Assembly: GCA_963839725.1 (NCBI GenBank)
Contig: CAWIWT010000022.1
Coordinates: 248,001-312,000 of the forward strand
Direction of reading: 5' to 3'
Length of the DNA stretch: 64,000 nucleotides
Source: Kumtagia sp963839725
GTDB lineage: Bacteria; Pseudomonadota; Alphaproteobacteria; Rhizobiales; Rhizobiaceae
Both the position numbers and the translations under genes were made by a program. This document shows, piece by piece, positions 33,070 to 42,425 of the stretch. A model generated the notes under the pieces. The model was not told where the DNA came from. It worked only from the letters and a program-made list of their open reading frames with translations, and did no database searches. Positions within the stretch are counted from its first letter, which is position 1. Every line of letters starts with the position of its first letter.

Positions 33070-34788
33070 ATGGACCGTCCGGATAGCAATCCTCAGCTCT
33101 CCGCCTCGCCCTTCCTGGCGAGCTTCGCGGGATACCGCGTTGCGTGGATCCGCAACGACGTCGCAGCTGGACTCGCGATCGCGGCGGTCGGAATACCGAG
33201 CGCCATCGCGTATCCCGCAATCGCCGGCCTGCCACCCGAGACCGGTCTTTACGCCAGCATCGCGCCGCTGGTTGCCTACGCGGTCTTCGGCCCGTCACGT
33301 CAGTTGATCGTCGGCCCGGATGCGGCGACCATTACGGTCATGGCGGCGGTGTTGGCGCTGCCGACGGGGCTTGCCCCGGCCGATCGCGTGGCTGCTGCCT
33401 CGATGCTGGCCCTCGTGGTTGGCGGGATGTATCTCGGCGCTCGGGCGTTAGGGCTCGGCGTGTTGGCCACTTTCCTGTCGCGGCCGATCCTTGTTGGCTT
33501 TTTCGCAGGCATTTCCCTCTCGATCCTCGTCGGTCAGATCGGCAGGGTGACCGGACTTGATATCGAGTCGGACGGGCTGATCACGCCAATCCTCGAACTG
33601 GTGAGCGAGATTGCATCGGTCCATTGGCCGTCGCTCATTCTCGCGGTTCTTATGTTCGCGATCCTGCAGGGCGTGCGCGCGGTACGGTTCCCTGTGCCCG
33701 GTCCGGTTGTCGTAGTCGTACTCTCGGTCATTCTCTCGGCGGGGCTCGATTTCCGGGGATGGGGCATCGACGTGGTCGGCGAGATCCCTTCGGCTCTTCC
33801 GTCGCTGTCGCTGCCTTTGACGTCCGGCCTGCCCCTCGACAGTCTCCTGATGGGAGCGGCCGCAATATTCCTTGTCAGCTTCGCGGCTGGGGTTGTCACA
33901 GCCCGCAGTTTCGGTGCCCGCGGCGGCTATGCGGTCGACTCCGACCGCGAGATGGTTGGCTTCGGCGCGGCCAATATCGCGGCAGGCTTGTTCGGTGCCT
34001 TCCCCGTCACCGCTTCCGATTCGCGCACGGCGATCAACACCAGTGTCGGCGGCAGGTCGCAGCTCGCGGGCATTGTGGCGGCCGCGACGCTGCTCGCGAC
34101 CGTGCTTTACCTGCGGCCGGCGCTGGCCGTCCTGCCCATACCCTCTCTCGGCGCCATTCTGATCGCGGCGGCGCTCAGCCTTATCGATATCGACGCGCTG
34201 CGCCAACTCTGGCGGATCAGTCGCGTGGAGTTGGCCTTCGCGTTGATCGCGCTCTGGGGTGCGGCGAGTTTCGGCGTGCTCAACGGCGTCGTCATCGCCA
34301 TCGGTGCGACCTTCGCCTATCTGCTACACAAGATGATGTATCCACGCGACGCGCTGCTTGGCCGCGTCGCCGGCCGGGACGGCTTTTACAAACTCCATCG
34401 CACAGTCGAGGCGCGGCCAATTCCGGGAATGGCCATCTGCCTAATCCAGGGCAGCTTGCTCTTCTTCAATGCGGACCATGTGCAGGAGCGGCTGCGTACC
34501 ATAGCTGGCGACCTGCCGGAAGGAACCCGCTGGCTCGTCCTCGACGCCAGCGCAATCGTGCAGGTAGACAGCACCGCCGCGGCGATGTTGGAGGAAATTC
34601 GCGCGGACCTCGCCGCCAAGGGCATCGCGCTTGGCCTGGCCGAATTGCACGCCGACGTACGCGTGCTGCTGGAGCGGGCAGGCCTGATTGCCGCGATCGG
34701 GCCGAAGATGGTTTTCGAGGATCTCGACGACGCGATGCGCGCCTTCGAGCGTCCGGCATCTCAGATGCAAGGAGGAAGAGATGAGTAA
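33070..34788 (+). CDS. SulP family anion transporter with STAS domain
   Basis: The protein is 572 residues. It has an N-terminal membrane domain of 10-14 helices beginning I-R-N-D-V-A-A-G-L-A-I-A-A-V-G-I-P-S-A-I-A-Y-P-A-I-A-G-L-P, the SulP signature, and a cytoplasmic STAS domain from about residue 450 (L-I-Q-G-S-L-L-F-F-N-A-D-H-V, L-D-A-S-A-I-V-Q-V-D-S-T-A-A). SulP proteins carry sulfate, bicarbonate or other anions with H+ or Na+. The stop codon overlaps the start of the PPK2 gene by eight bases, implying translational coupling and a shared role, perhaps phosphate or anion balance. No strong ribosome binding site precedes the ATG. Confidence 0.88.
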   Translation: MDRPDSNPQLSASPFLASFAGYRVAWIRNDVAAGLAIAAVGIPSAIAYPAIAGLPPETGLYASIAPLVAYAVFGPSRQLIVGPDAATITVMAAVLALPTGLAPADRVAAASMLALVVGGMYLGARALGLGVLATFLSRPILVGFFAGISLSILVGQIGRVTGLDIESDGLITPILELVSEIASVHWPSLILAVLMFAILQGVRAVRFPVPGPVVVVVLSVILSAGLDFRGWGIDVVGEIPSALPSLSLPLTSGLPLDSLLMGAAAIFLVSFAAGVVTARSFGARGGYAVDSDREMVGFGAANIAAGLFGAFPVTASDSRTAINTSVGGRSQLAGIVAAATLLATVLYLRPALAVLPIPSLGAILIAAALSLIDIDALRQLWRISRVELAFALIALWGAASFGVLNGVVIAIGATFAYLLHKMMYPRDALLGRVAGRDGFYKLHRTVEARPIPGMAICLIQGSLLFFNADHVQERLRTIAGDLPEGTRWLVLDASAIVQVDSTAAAMLEEIRADLAAKGIALGLAELHADVRVLLERAGLIAAIGPKMVFEDLDDAMRAFERPASQMQGGRDE

Positions 34789-35635
34789 GCAGAACAAAAA
34801 GGACAAACTGGACAAGAAGGAAAAGGAAGAACTGGCAAACGAGGACCCGGCCAAGGCGAAAAAGGAGCGGAACAAAGCCTATGAGAAGGAACTGGCGCGG
34901 CTGCAGGTGGAGATCGCGCATCTGCAGGCCTGGGTGAAAGAGACAGGCGCCCGCATCGTCATCATCTTCGAGGGCCGCGACGCCGCAGGCAAGGGCGGCA
35001 TTATCAAGCGCATCACAGAACGAGTCAGCCCCCGTGTGTTCCGGATCGCCGCGCTGCCGGCGCCCTCGGACCGGGAGAAGACTCAGGTCTACATGCAGCG
35101 CTACTTCTCGCACCTGCCAGCCGCAGGCGAAATCGTGATCTTCGACCGCTCCTGGTACAATCGACCAGGCGTCGAGCGGGTCATGGGCTTCTGCTCAGAC
35201 AAGGCGGCGCGCCGCTTCCTGCAGGTCTGCCCGCATATGGAGGCGCTGCTGATCGAGTCGGGCGTCACGATCCTGAAATACTTCCTAACGGTCTCCGAGG
35301 AGGAACAGGAGCGCCGTTTCCGGCGACGGATCGACGATCCGCTGCGCCAGTGGAAACTCAGCCCAATGGACCTCGAATCTTATGGTCGCTGGTGGGACTA
35401 TACCACCGCCTACGATGAGATGATCCGGATGACCGACACCGCGCATGCGCCGTGGTGGATCGTGCCCTCCGATGACAAGAAAGCAGCGCACATCAACTGC
35501 ATCACCCACCTGCTAAAGTCGATTCCCTACGAAGAGATCAAGTTTGATGAACCCAAGCTCGGGAAGCGGCAAAAGCGTCCCGAGGGTTTCGTCGAGGATA
35601 CGACCGCCCGCAACGTGGTGCCTTCGATATTCTAG
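34781..35635 (+). CDS. ppk2: Polyphosphate kinase 2 (PPK2 family)
   Basis: The protein is 284 residues from ATG 34781, behind GGAGGAAGAG. It has a charged, lysine-rich N-terminus (MSKQNKKDKLDKKEKEELAN) and a PPK2 core: Walker A F-E-G-R-D-A-A-G-K-G-G at 63-73, Walker B F-D-R-S-W-Y-N-R at 121-128, and a lid R-R-R-I-D-D-P-L-R-Q-W-K-L-S-P-M-D. PPK2 enzymes transfer phosphate between polyphosphate and nucleotides, in class I mainly making NTP from NDP. The enzyme is cytoplasmic. It is coupled to the upstream SulP gene, with a CYTH-CHAD protein (a polyphosphate-binding type) in convergent orientation, so the region is a polyphosphate group. Confidence 0.92.
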   Translation: MSKQNKKDKLDKKEKEELANEDPAKAKKERNKAYEKELARLQVEIAHLQAWVKETGARIVIIFEGRDAAGKGGIIKRITERVSPRVFRIAALPAPSDREKTQVYMQRYFSHLPAAGEIVIFDRSWYNRPGVERVMGFCSDKAARRFLQVCPHMEALLIESGVTILKYFLTVSEEEQERRFRRRIDDPLRQWKLSPMDLESYGRWWDYTTAYDEMIRMTDTAHAPWWIVPSDDKKAAHINCITHLLKSIPYEEIKFDEPKLGKRQKRPEGFVEDTTARNVVPSIF

Positions 35636-35816
35636 CATTGCCTGGGCCCGGCGTCAGCCACGGTGACCAATCTTCTCACGGGACGCGGAGGAAAACGGAC
35701 GGTTTTACGTTCAGCAGGTGGCGCACGAATCTGCTGCAATCTCCTGCCACCAGGTCTTGCCTGTTCAACGTGGCGGACTCAGACTGATCTCGACCGTATC
35801 TCCGACGTCGCATCGA

Positions 35817-37367
35817 TCACTTCCAGAATAATCGGGTCTCTTCGAGATCTCGCCACAGCGCTCTTGCTTTGCTCCAATCAAGTTCGGCGCGCGCTTGGCT
35901 GGCGCCGAGCACCCAGCCGGTCGCCCGCTGCGCACTCGGTTCGTCGACGCCAGGAGCCTCCATCGTCGCTAGCATGGCTCGCGCCGTGGCTGCATCGTTC
36001 AGGCTTCCGAAGACGGTCTGCAGTCTCTTGAGGCGCTTCAGGAAGGGGTCGACGCGCTTTGAGGGGAACAATGGCGCGAAAAACTCGACGGCGTAACGCA
36101 GCTTCTTCAGTTCCTTTCGCAAAGCGTGCCGTTGTTCGGCATTCAAGCGCTCGAGATCCTGGGCCTGACTTCCGACCTTTTTCCAGCGCCTGCTCATCCC
36201 CTCGCAGGCCAGATCGACAACCGGGGCAGCGAGTCGCTGGGTCTGGCCAAAATCGGCCGGAACAAGCCAGCCTCGCGTTTCGACGAACTGCGCCAAGTCG
36301 ATCAGGAACGCTTGCGCCCTGCCGCCCGTAAGGAGTGTGCGGACGTGTTTCCGCCGTTCGCCGGCTTGCCGTATGAGAGCTTCCGCCAGAGCCGCCAGAC
36401 CCGGCTCGTCCGGATGGAAAGCCGCCTCCCGTCCGACGATGTCGTTCGCCACCACGTCCAGATCCCGCAAACGCCCGACCTCCTGGCCAAGCCATTTTGC
36501 TTCCTCGCTGAGCAGCTGCTTTTCGGGACTCTTGAGCGCGGCCTTGTAGACGGCGAAGACACTTCGCAGACGCCTTAGCCCGATCCGGAGTTGATGCGGC
36601 CCCTCGACATCGTCCAGCTTGCGGACCACCACGAAATTCGCGGCAATCTGATTGAGGCAGTTGCGAAGGACGTCGCGCGCCGCCTGTTCGGTGATTTGGT
36701 CCGGATCGACCGCAATCGCTCCGGCCTTTTGGGCCGCCAAAGGCGGCTCGATCCGGCCTTCCTCGGCAAGTAGATAGCCGCGCGCTGATTTGGAGAGTTC
36801 GGAAAATTGCAGGCCTCCCTCGGGAAACAATTTGTGGGCAATGTCGAATAATCCGGTTGGGTCGCCTTCAAGCAACTCGATCTCCGCCTCGCACAGTTCG
36901 GCCGAGCGTGCCCCAGCGCGGATCTCGCCGACATCAATCGCCAGCTCCGCGCGGGTCCCATCCTCAAGCAATATCTCGCTCGCGGAACGCTTGATGATTG
37001 TCTCGCAGACGGGTAACAGCGGGTCGCCATTAACCTGGCGAATTACCTTCTCGCGGATCGACAGATCGGAGATCGATTCGAGACGCACCCGCCCTCCAGG
37101 TGCCGGACACTCGACCTCGTCGCTTTGCGACAGGCCGCCACTGATTTCACGCTTGCTCTTGACGGTCTGTATCCAGCGCCGCCCGTCGCGCCTAAGGCGC
37201 AGCGCGATTCCCGCCTTCTTCAAGGCATAGTCAGACGTGTCCAGATAGATGCTTCTGAGCGTTCTTCTTTTGGGGGCGCCGCTCGCCAGCTTCAACGCCT
37301 TCAAACGCGCAAGAAGCTCTCTCGCCGACGTCACGTCGAGCAGGAATTTCAATTCAACTTCGCTCAT
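35817..37367 (-). CDS. CYTH-CHAD protein (inorganic triphosphatase / polyphosphate-binding)
   Basis: The protein is 516 residues. The N-terminal CYTH domain (residues 1-200) carries E-V-E-L-K (ExExK at 3-7), R-S-I-Y-L-D-T-S-D-Y-x-L and L-R-L-R-R-D-G, the basic and acidic lining of a triphosphate tunnel metalloenzyme. The C-terminal CHAD domain (about 225-510) has H-Q-L-R-I-G-L-R-R-L-R-S and H-A-L-R-K-E-L-K-K-L-R-Y, the conserved His/Arg helices that bind polyphosphate. Known CYTH proteins hydrolyse inorganic triphosphate; CHAD domains target polyphosphate granules. The gene faces the PPK2 gene tail to tail, 181 bases apart, and belongs functionally with it. Confidence 0.92.
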   Translation of the reverse strand: MSEVELKFLLDVTSARELLARLKALKLASGAPKRRTLRSIYLDTSDYALKKAGIALRLRRDGRRWIQTVKSKREISGGLSQSDEVECPAPGGRVRLESISDLSIREKVIRQVNGDPLLPVCETIIKRSASEILLEDGTRAELAIDVGEIRAGARSAELCEAEIELLEGDPTGLFDIAHKLFPEGGLQFSELSKSARGYLLAEEGRIEPPLAAQKAGAIAVDPDQITEQAARDVLRNCLNQIAANFVVVRKLDDVEGPHQLRIGLRRLRSVFAVYKAALKSPEKQLLSEEAKWLGQEVGRLRDLDVVANDIVGREAAFHPDEPGLAALAEALIRQAGERRKHVRTLLTGGRAQAFLIDLAQFVETRGWLVPADFGQTQRLAAPVVDLACEGMSRRWKKVGSQAQDLERLNAEQRHALRKELKKLRYAVEFFAPLFPSKRVDPFLKRLKRLQTVFGSLNDAATARAMLATMEAPGVDEPSAQRATGWVLGASQARAELDWSKARALWRDLEETRLFWK

Positions 37368-37568
37368 GTGACAGTTTCGTGACGGTTTTGCTTAGAGCTA
37401 CCTGATCCGCGATCGGTTCACAAGAAGCACCAGCGTGACCCTGGGTTAGGTGGGTACCGCCAGATTGGATCGCTGCCACTGAAACCATGCGAATTTGCAA
37501 ACTCGCACACTAGCTTTTCCATACGCCATCATGATTGAGAAGCGATGCAACAAACGCCGGAAACCGAT

Positions 37569-38087
37569 TCAGCGCCTTAGCATTTTAGGGGTGGCGAAGT
37601 GTTTCAACTCGCCTGAGCTCAGGGACAAATCCCGCCAGTGCTGAAACTCAAACTCGATCACAACCAGTCCGGCTGTGGGAAGTTTATGCAGCAGACTCGC
37701 AAGTACGACCGGATCCGCCGTGCCGATCAAACCGAGGGCAAGGTTCTGAAGCCCCGGATTGTGGCCTACCACCAGCAGGCTTCGCTTCTCCGCTGCAGCT
37801 TCGCGAATGACCTCCAACAGCGTCTCCAGTGTAGCATCGTAAACACGATGGTCGGAGCGGCAAGCGATGTCTATGTCGCTTGCCGAACGCACCAAATGCC
37901 ACGTCTCCTGCGCCCGCCGGGCAGTCGACACGATGGCCATATCGGGAACGAGGTCTTCTTCGCAGATGTGTCGGCCCATCATGCGGCACGCTTGTCGTCC
38001 CCGACCAGAAAGGGGACGGTCGTGATCGCGGACACCGGCAGGGTATTTCGACTTGGCATGCCGAAGCAGTATCAGGCGCATGGTCAT
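37569..38087 (-). CDS. sixA: SixA-type phosphohistidine phosphatase
   Basis: The protein is 172 residues (ATG 38087, or ATG 38081). It belongs to the histidine phosphatase (RHG) superfamily: L-L-R-H-A-K-S with catalytic His10, D-R-P-L-S-G-R-G-R-Q and a second core V-V-G-H-N-P-G with His109. SixA removes phosphate from phosphohistidine; in E. coli it acts on the PTSNtr phosphotransferase system rather than ArcB. The location next to CHAD/PPK2 genes is recurrent in rhizobia. Upstream on this strand lie a transposase remnant and a gap with nothing else. The gap 37368-37568 holds no gene. Confidence 0.85.
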   Translation of the reverse strand: MTMRLILLRHAKSKYPAGVRDHDRPLSGRGRQACRMMGRHICEEDLVPDMAIVSTARRAQETWHLVRSASDIDIACRSDHRVYDATLETLLEVIREAAAEKRSLLVVGHNPGLQNLALGLIGTADPVVLASLLHKLPTAGLVVIEFEFQHWRDLSLSSGELKHFATPKMLRR

Positions 38088-38253
38088 CCTAGTGGTCGAC
38101 GCAAAGCAGGACTTATATCGCGGGTATTGGTCTGGAAACGATCAAATCCGAACATGGTCGCCCTTGTCAAAGGCATCCCGCATTAGGCAATTTGATCGAT
38201 TAACGGTGAAGCTCGCGTGAGTCACCCTGGCGGTCGTTCCGCTCATCTTCGAT

Positions 38254-38394
38254 GGCTGGTATGATCATTTCTTGGCCGGAGGAGTGGAACCGCTTGAGGA
38301 TAGCGGCCCCATATTGCATTGCGGTCGGAAAAGCGTCACGATTGCGATCTCGAAGATTAGCAGGAACGACTTCAGCCGCTGATCAGATCAGCGT
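38254..38394 (+). pseudogene. Transposase remnant 2 (same IS as remnant 1)
   Basis: The frame reads W-Y-D-H-F-L-A-G-G-V-E-P-L-E-D-S-G-P, then decays. The DNA matches remnant 1 (32931-33043) over about 110 bases, both in the HTH part and in the following AAAAGCGTCACGATTGC. No ends or open transposase frame remain. The rest of 38088-38469 is empty apart from this. Confidence 0.6.
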
Positions 38395-38469
38395 TGGCCT
38401 GTTTTTCAAAGGAAACGGGTTCTGCTGGATATCAACGAGGTGGCGCTCATAGCGCCTTGGAGCGAAGAG

Positions 38470-38928
38470 ATGGCCGAAACAAAATCATCCAAGCCAAACG
38501 AAGAAGTCCCTAACACGCAAGAACTGCGAATGCGGATGCTCGAGCGCGAAATGGCCGAGATGAAGAAAGACGAAGAGCTCAGGAGGCGAAACCTCAAGGA
38601 GCGTGATGACTTCGTCGACAACTTCCTCACCAAACATGTGACCGAAGATGAGCGCGCCACAATCCGGCGGCTCGTGCGAATCGCGGCCGAGAACGGCAAG
38701 ACGGAAGCGCTGGTGTATAGTTTTCCCTCCGATCTCTGCTCGGATGGGGGCCGTGCCATCAACAGCGCGCAACCCGATTGGCCCGACACGCTGCAGGGAA
38801 AGGCGCGCGAGCTTTACGAGCGCTACGTCAACTTCGCAAGGCCGAAGGGATATCGGCTCAAGGCGATGATCATTAATTTTCCCGGGGGCATCCCGGGGGA
38901 CGTGGGCTTCTACCTCGACTGGAAATAG
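38470..38928 (+). CDS. Conserved hypothetical, coiled-coil N-terminus
   Basis: The protein is 152 residues from ATG 38470, behind GGAGCGAAGAG. Residues 20-60 form a charged coiled coil (E-L-R-M-R-M-L-E-R-E-M-A-E-M-K-K-D-E-E-L-R-R-R). The rest is a compact domain (E-R-A-T-I-R-R-L-V-R-I-A-A-E-N-G-K, V-Y-S-F-P-S-D-L-C-S-D-G-G-R-A-I-N, P-K-G-Y-R-L-K-A-M-I-I-N-F-P-G-G-I-P-G-D-V-G-F-Y-L). No named family is recognised. The domain is well ordered and codon use is normal, so the gene is probably real. It precedes the DUF3141-Pta-AckA-FabI operon by 338 bases on the same strand. Confidence 0.68.
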   Translation: MAETKSSKPNEEVPNTQELRMRMLEREMAEMKKDEELRRRNLKERDDFVDNFLTKHVTEDERATIRRLVRIAAENGKTEALVYSFPSDLCSDGGRAINSAQPDWPDTLQGKARELYERYVNFARPKGYRLKAMIINFPGGIPGDVGFYLDWK

Positions 38929-39266
38929 GTCTCGGTCAGGTCGACGTCCATCGGCCGTCGCGACGCGCATTCGCCGTTGGCGCGGCCCAGTTCGAAAGTA
39001 GGCGGCTTTCGGAGCATGGCAGCACAGTCGCGAGTGACACCTTGAGGTAGCTGTTCCCTGGCACCCATTGAAGAAGCGGTTCGCAACGCGATTGCAAGCC
39101 CGCGACAGACGACGCAACAGGCAGTATTGAGCGTTCCGAACAATATGTGTCCCTGCCTAAGGCAGTTTGATCCTGTCATTACCGCGCAAGAAACCAGGCC
39201 TATCCTGAGACAACAGGCTCCTACGTTGGTGAGCCACGTTCGGCGCCGACACAAAGAGGGTGATCC
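38929..39266. other. Intergenic stretch upstream of the DUF3141 operon
   Basis: No gene is supported in these 338 bases. TTTGATCCTGTCATT near 39167 has one half (TTGAT) of an FNR/FixK-type site but the second half is poor. An FNR-type regulator would fit the fermentative genes that follow, but the site is not good enough to call. Confidence 0.35.
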
Positions 39267-41504
39267 ATGACCAACCTGCCTACCCCCGACGATGCAATTG
39301 CATATGCAACCGACGCCATTCAGCGCGCCGTGCTGTTCATGGACGTGATGCGTCAGCGATCCGAACAAGCCGCCTCGCAGAATGCAGTGAAGGTGCCGCA
39401 CGTGCTGAGCTTCGATGCGGATTTGGTCTGTGACGGACGTGACTTGCCGCGGCCGGTCAACTACCTTCTGGTCCGCATCCAGCCGCCCGAAGGCGTCGTG
39501 ATCGACCCGAAAAACCGCCCCTTCGTTGTGGTGGACCCGCGCGCCGGCCATGGCCCAGGCATCGGCGGCTTCAAGGCGGACAGCGAGATCGGCGTGGCGT
39601 TGAAGGCGGGACATCCCTGCTATTTCGTTGGCTTCCTGCCCGATCCGGTGCCCGGCCAGACAATCGAGGACATCGCGATGGCGGAGGCGACTTTCCTTGA
39701 GCGCGTCATTGCCCTGCATCCCAAGGCCGAGGACAAACCCTGTGTGATCGGCAACTGCCAGGCTGGTTGGGCTGTGATGATTCTGGCCAGCCTCCGGCCG
39801 GAGTTGTTCGGGCCTATCATTATTGCGGGCTCGCCGCTGTCCTACTGGGCGGGGGTCAAGGGGCAGTATCCAATGCGCTATTCAGGCGGACTTCTGGGAG
39901 GAAGCTGGTTGACGGCGTTGACCGGCGACTTGGGCGGGGGCATATTCGACGGTGCTTGGCTCGTGTCAAATTTCGAGAACCAGAACCCCGCCAATACGCT
40001 CTGGAGCAAGCAATACAACCTGTATTCCAAGATCGACACCGAGGCCGAGCGCTATCTCGGCTTCGAGAAGTGGTGGGGCGGGCATGTTTCCTTGAATGCC
40101 GCGGAGATGCAATTCATCGTGGATGAGCTGTTCGTCGGCAACAAACTCGCCGCTGGCGAAGTCACCACAAGCGACGGCACTGCGGTTGACCTGCGCAACA
40201 TACGTTCGCCCATCGTGGTGTTCTGCTCGAAGGGGGACAACATAACGCCACCGCAACAGGCGCTGGACTGGATCCTCGACCTCTACGACAGCGTGGACGA
40301 GATCCGGGCGTATGGTCAGACCATCGTCTACACAATCCATGAGAGCATTGGGCATCTGGGCATATTCGTCTCGGCCGGGGTAGCACGGAAGGAACATGAC
40401 GAGTTCGCCTCGAACATCGATCTGATCGATGTGCTGCCACCCGGTCTTTACGAGGCAGTACTGACCCCGCGCGGCAATGACGCCATGGCGAAGGGCGACT
40501 GGGTAATGCGCTGCGAGACGCGCACGCTAGACGACATCCGCGCGCTGGGCGTCAATACCGTGGAGGAAGAGCGTATGTTCGAAGCCGCGGCCCGCGTTTC
40601 CGAAGTGAACCTTGCGATGTACCGCACTTTTGCGCAACCATTCGTCAAGGCTTTGGTGACGCCCGAGGTCGCGCAGGGGCTGAAGGCGCTGCATCCGCTG
40701 CGGATCCAGTATGATCTGTTCGGGCCGAAGAACCCATTCCTCGGCTGGGTAGGCGCGGCGGCTGAGAAGGCTCGCGCCGAGCGCAAGCCGATGTCCGTCG
40801 AAAACCCGTTTCTTGCCCTGCAGGAGAAGATCTCCGATGCAGTAGTCGAGGGGCTGGAGGGCTACCGCAAGGCGATGGAACGTCTCTCTGAGGATGCCTT
40901 CCGCCACATCTATGGCAACGAGGGGATCCAGAAAGCCCTTGGCGTCGACACAACCTCCAACCACCGGCCCCGCCGTGCGGCGAAAAGCCTGCTGCACCGG
41001 GAGCTGACCGAACAGCGCATCGCCGCCCTACGCGCCGCTATGGGCACGGGCGGGTTGCGCGAGGCAGGCATCCGGGCGCTTCTATATGTGGGCCAGCCCC
41101 GTGGCGTGGTGGACGAGCGCGGCTTCGAGGCGATCCGCCGCCTCCGCCGCAATGATGCGACTTTGCGCCTGCACGAGTTCAAGGCGATGGTCCGGCAGCA
41201 GTTCCTGATGCTGGTGATCGACGAGGAAGCGGCGATGGCGGCCCTTCCCGGCTTACTGCCACCGGACGAAGCCCCACGTCTTGAAGTGCTCGAGATGCTC
41301 CGCAGCGTATTGGCGGCGGCGGGGCCGCTGGATGGCGAAAGCGCCCGGCGGATAGAGCGTGTGACAGCGATCTTTACACCGCTGACAGCCCCCCGCCATC
41401 CCCCGCGCTGTCGCCTCGGCGAAGACCGCATGACCGCTTGCCCAAACAGTCAAGGAGAACGCTGGCGTGACCAACCAGACAACGGCCGCAAGATCAAAAC
41501 ATGA
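39267..41504 (+). CDS. DUF3141 protein, PHA-synthase-like alpha/beta hydrolase
   Basis: The protein is 745 residues, ATG 39267 behind GAGGGTGATCC. DUF3141 covers most of the length, with an alpha/beta-hydrolase core: V-V-V-D-P-R-A-G-H-G-P-G-I-G-G-F-K, the nucleophile elbow V-I-G-N-C-Q-A-G-W-A with Cys in place of Ser, as in PhaC synthases, a candidate acid in F-C-S-K-G-D-N-I-T-P-P, and His in H-E-S-I-G-H-L-G-I. A long helical C-terminal part follows. The family occurs next to phosphotransacylase, acetate kinase and FabI genes, but its reaction is not established; a role in polyhydroxyalkanoate or acyl-CoA handling is inferred. The end overlaps the next gene by 38 bases, and the last 40 residues look less conserved. 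Confidence 0.85.
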   Translation: MTNLPTPDDAIAYATDAIQRAVLFMDVMRQRSEQAASQNAVKVPHVLSFDADLVCDGRDLPRPVNYLLVRIQPPEGVVIDPKNRPFVVVDPRAGHGPGIGGFKADSEIGVALKAGHPCYFVGFLPDPVPGQTIEDIAMAEATFLERVIALHPKAEDKPCVIGNCQAGWAVMILASLRPELFGPIIIAGSPLSYWAGVKGQYPMRYSGGLLGGSWLTALTGDLGGGIFDGAWLVSNFENQNPANTLWSKQYNLYSKIDTEAERYLGFEKWWGGHVSLNAAEMQFIVDELFVGNKLAAGEVTTSDGTAVDLRNIRSPIVVFCSKGDNITPPQQALDWILDLYDSVDEIRAYGQTIVYTIHESIGHLGIFVSAGVARKEHDEFASNIDLIDVLPPGLYEAVLTPRGNDAMAKGDWVMRCETRTLDDIRALGVNTVEEERMFEAAARVSEVNLAMYRTFAQPFVKALVTPEVAQGLKALHPLRIQYDLFGPKNPFLGWVGAAAEKARAERKPMSVENPFLALQEKISDAVVEGLEGYRKAMERLSEDAFRHIYGNEGIQKALGVDTTSNHRPRRAAKSLLHRELTEQRIAALRAAMGTGGLREAGIRALLYVGQPRGVVDERGFEAIRRLRRNDATLRLHEFKAMVRQQFLMLVIDEEAAMAALPGLLPPDEAPRLEVLEMLRSVLAAAGPLDGESARRIERVTAIFTPLTAPRHPPRCRLGEDRMTACPNSQGERWRDQPDNGRKIKT

Positions 41505-42420
41505 CATACTGATCGACGCAGCCAATGACCTTCCGCCCACGCCCACACTGGTGGTGCATCCGTGCGATGCCACCTCGCTCCGCGGCGCAATCGAAGCGCG
41601 GGATGCGGGCCTGATCGTGCCGATCCTTGTCGGCCCGGAGAGCAAGATCCGCGATGTGGCGGTGCAGGCGGGGATCGAGCTGACGGGGGTCGAGATAGTG
41701 GACGTTCCGCACAGCCATGCCGCCGCCGCAAAGGCTGTGGAACTGATCCGCGCCGGCCGTGGCGAGCTTCTCATGAAGGGCAGCCTGCATACTGACGAAC
41801 TGATGCGAGAGGTCACTTCCTCGGCCACCGGTCTTCGAACAGGGCGGCGTATCAGCCATGTCTTCATCATGGACGTGCCCGGCCATCCGGAAACTCTGTT
41901 TGTCACCGATGCCGCGATCAACATCTTCCCCGATCTGGATACCAAGCGCGACATCATTCAGAACGCAATCGAGCTGTGTCACGCACTGCGGATCGAGGTG
42001 CCGCGCGTGGCGATCCTGTCGGCGGTCGAGACGGTGACAACCAAGATCCCCTCGACGCTGGAAGCGGCGGCGTTGTGCAAGATGGCAGATCGGGGCCAGA
42101 TCACCGGCGGCGTGCTGGACGGGCCGCTGGCCTTCGACAATGCCATCGACCCCGAGGCCGCACGGATCAAGGGCATAGGTGGACCGGTGGCGGGCCACGC
42201 GCAGGTTCTGGTGGTGCCTGATCTCGAGGCCGGGAACATGCTGGCCAAGAACCTGACTTTCATAGCTAAGGCCGATGCGGCGGGCATCGTTCTGGGTGCG
42301 CGTGTGCCAATCATTCTAACTAGTCGAGCGGATTCGGTGCGAACGCGGCTCGCCTCGGCAGCAGTGGGCACGATCCTCGCGGCGGCGAGGCGTACAAGCA
42401 CGCCACCGTTCAAGGTTTGA
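41467..42420 (+). CDS. Phosphate acetyl/butyryltransferase
   Basis: The protein is 317 residues from GTG 41467, behind AAGGAGAA, inside the end of the DUF3141 gene. It is a PTA_PTB domain enzyme: P-I-L-V-G-P-E-S-K-I-R, G-E-L-L-M-K-G-S-L-H-T-D, H-V-F-I-M-D-V-P-G-H, L-S-A-V-E-T-V-T-T-K-I-P-S-T-L-E-A-A-A-L-C-K-M-A and G-P-L-A-F-D-N-A-I. It converts acyl-CoA and phosphate to acyl phosphate. The short form without DRTGG domain, and paired with acetate kinase directly downstream, fits acetate or butyrate formation with ATP gain under low oxygen. Acetyl versus butyryl preference cannot be read. Confidence 0.88.
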   Translation: MTNQTTAARSKHDILIDAANDLPPTPTLVVHPCDATSLRGAIEARDAGLIVPILVGPESKIRDVAVQAGIELTGVEIVDVPHSHAAAAKAVELIRAGRGELLMKGSLHTDELMREVTSSATGLRTGRRISHVFIMDVPGHPETLFVTDAAINIFPDLDTKRDIIQNAIELCHALRIEVPRVAILSAVETVTTKIPSTLEAAALCKMADRGQITGGVLDGPLAFDNAIDPEAARIKGIGGPVAGHAQVLVVPDLEAGNMLAKNLTFIAKADAAGIVLGARVPIILTSRADSVRTRLASAAVGTILAAARRTSTPPFKV

Positions 42421-42425
42421 CATGC

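Noticed and set aside
38155..38220. TTGATCGATTAA as an FNR/FixK box
   Set aside because: The half-sites have only two spacer bases and the second half is ATTAA, so the geometry is wrong for TTGAT-N4-ATCAA.
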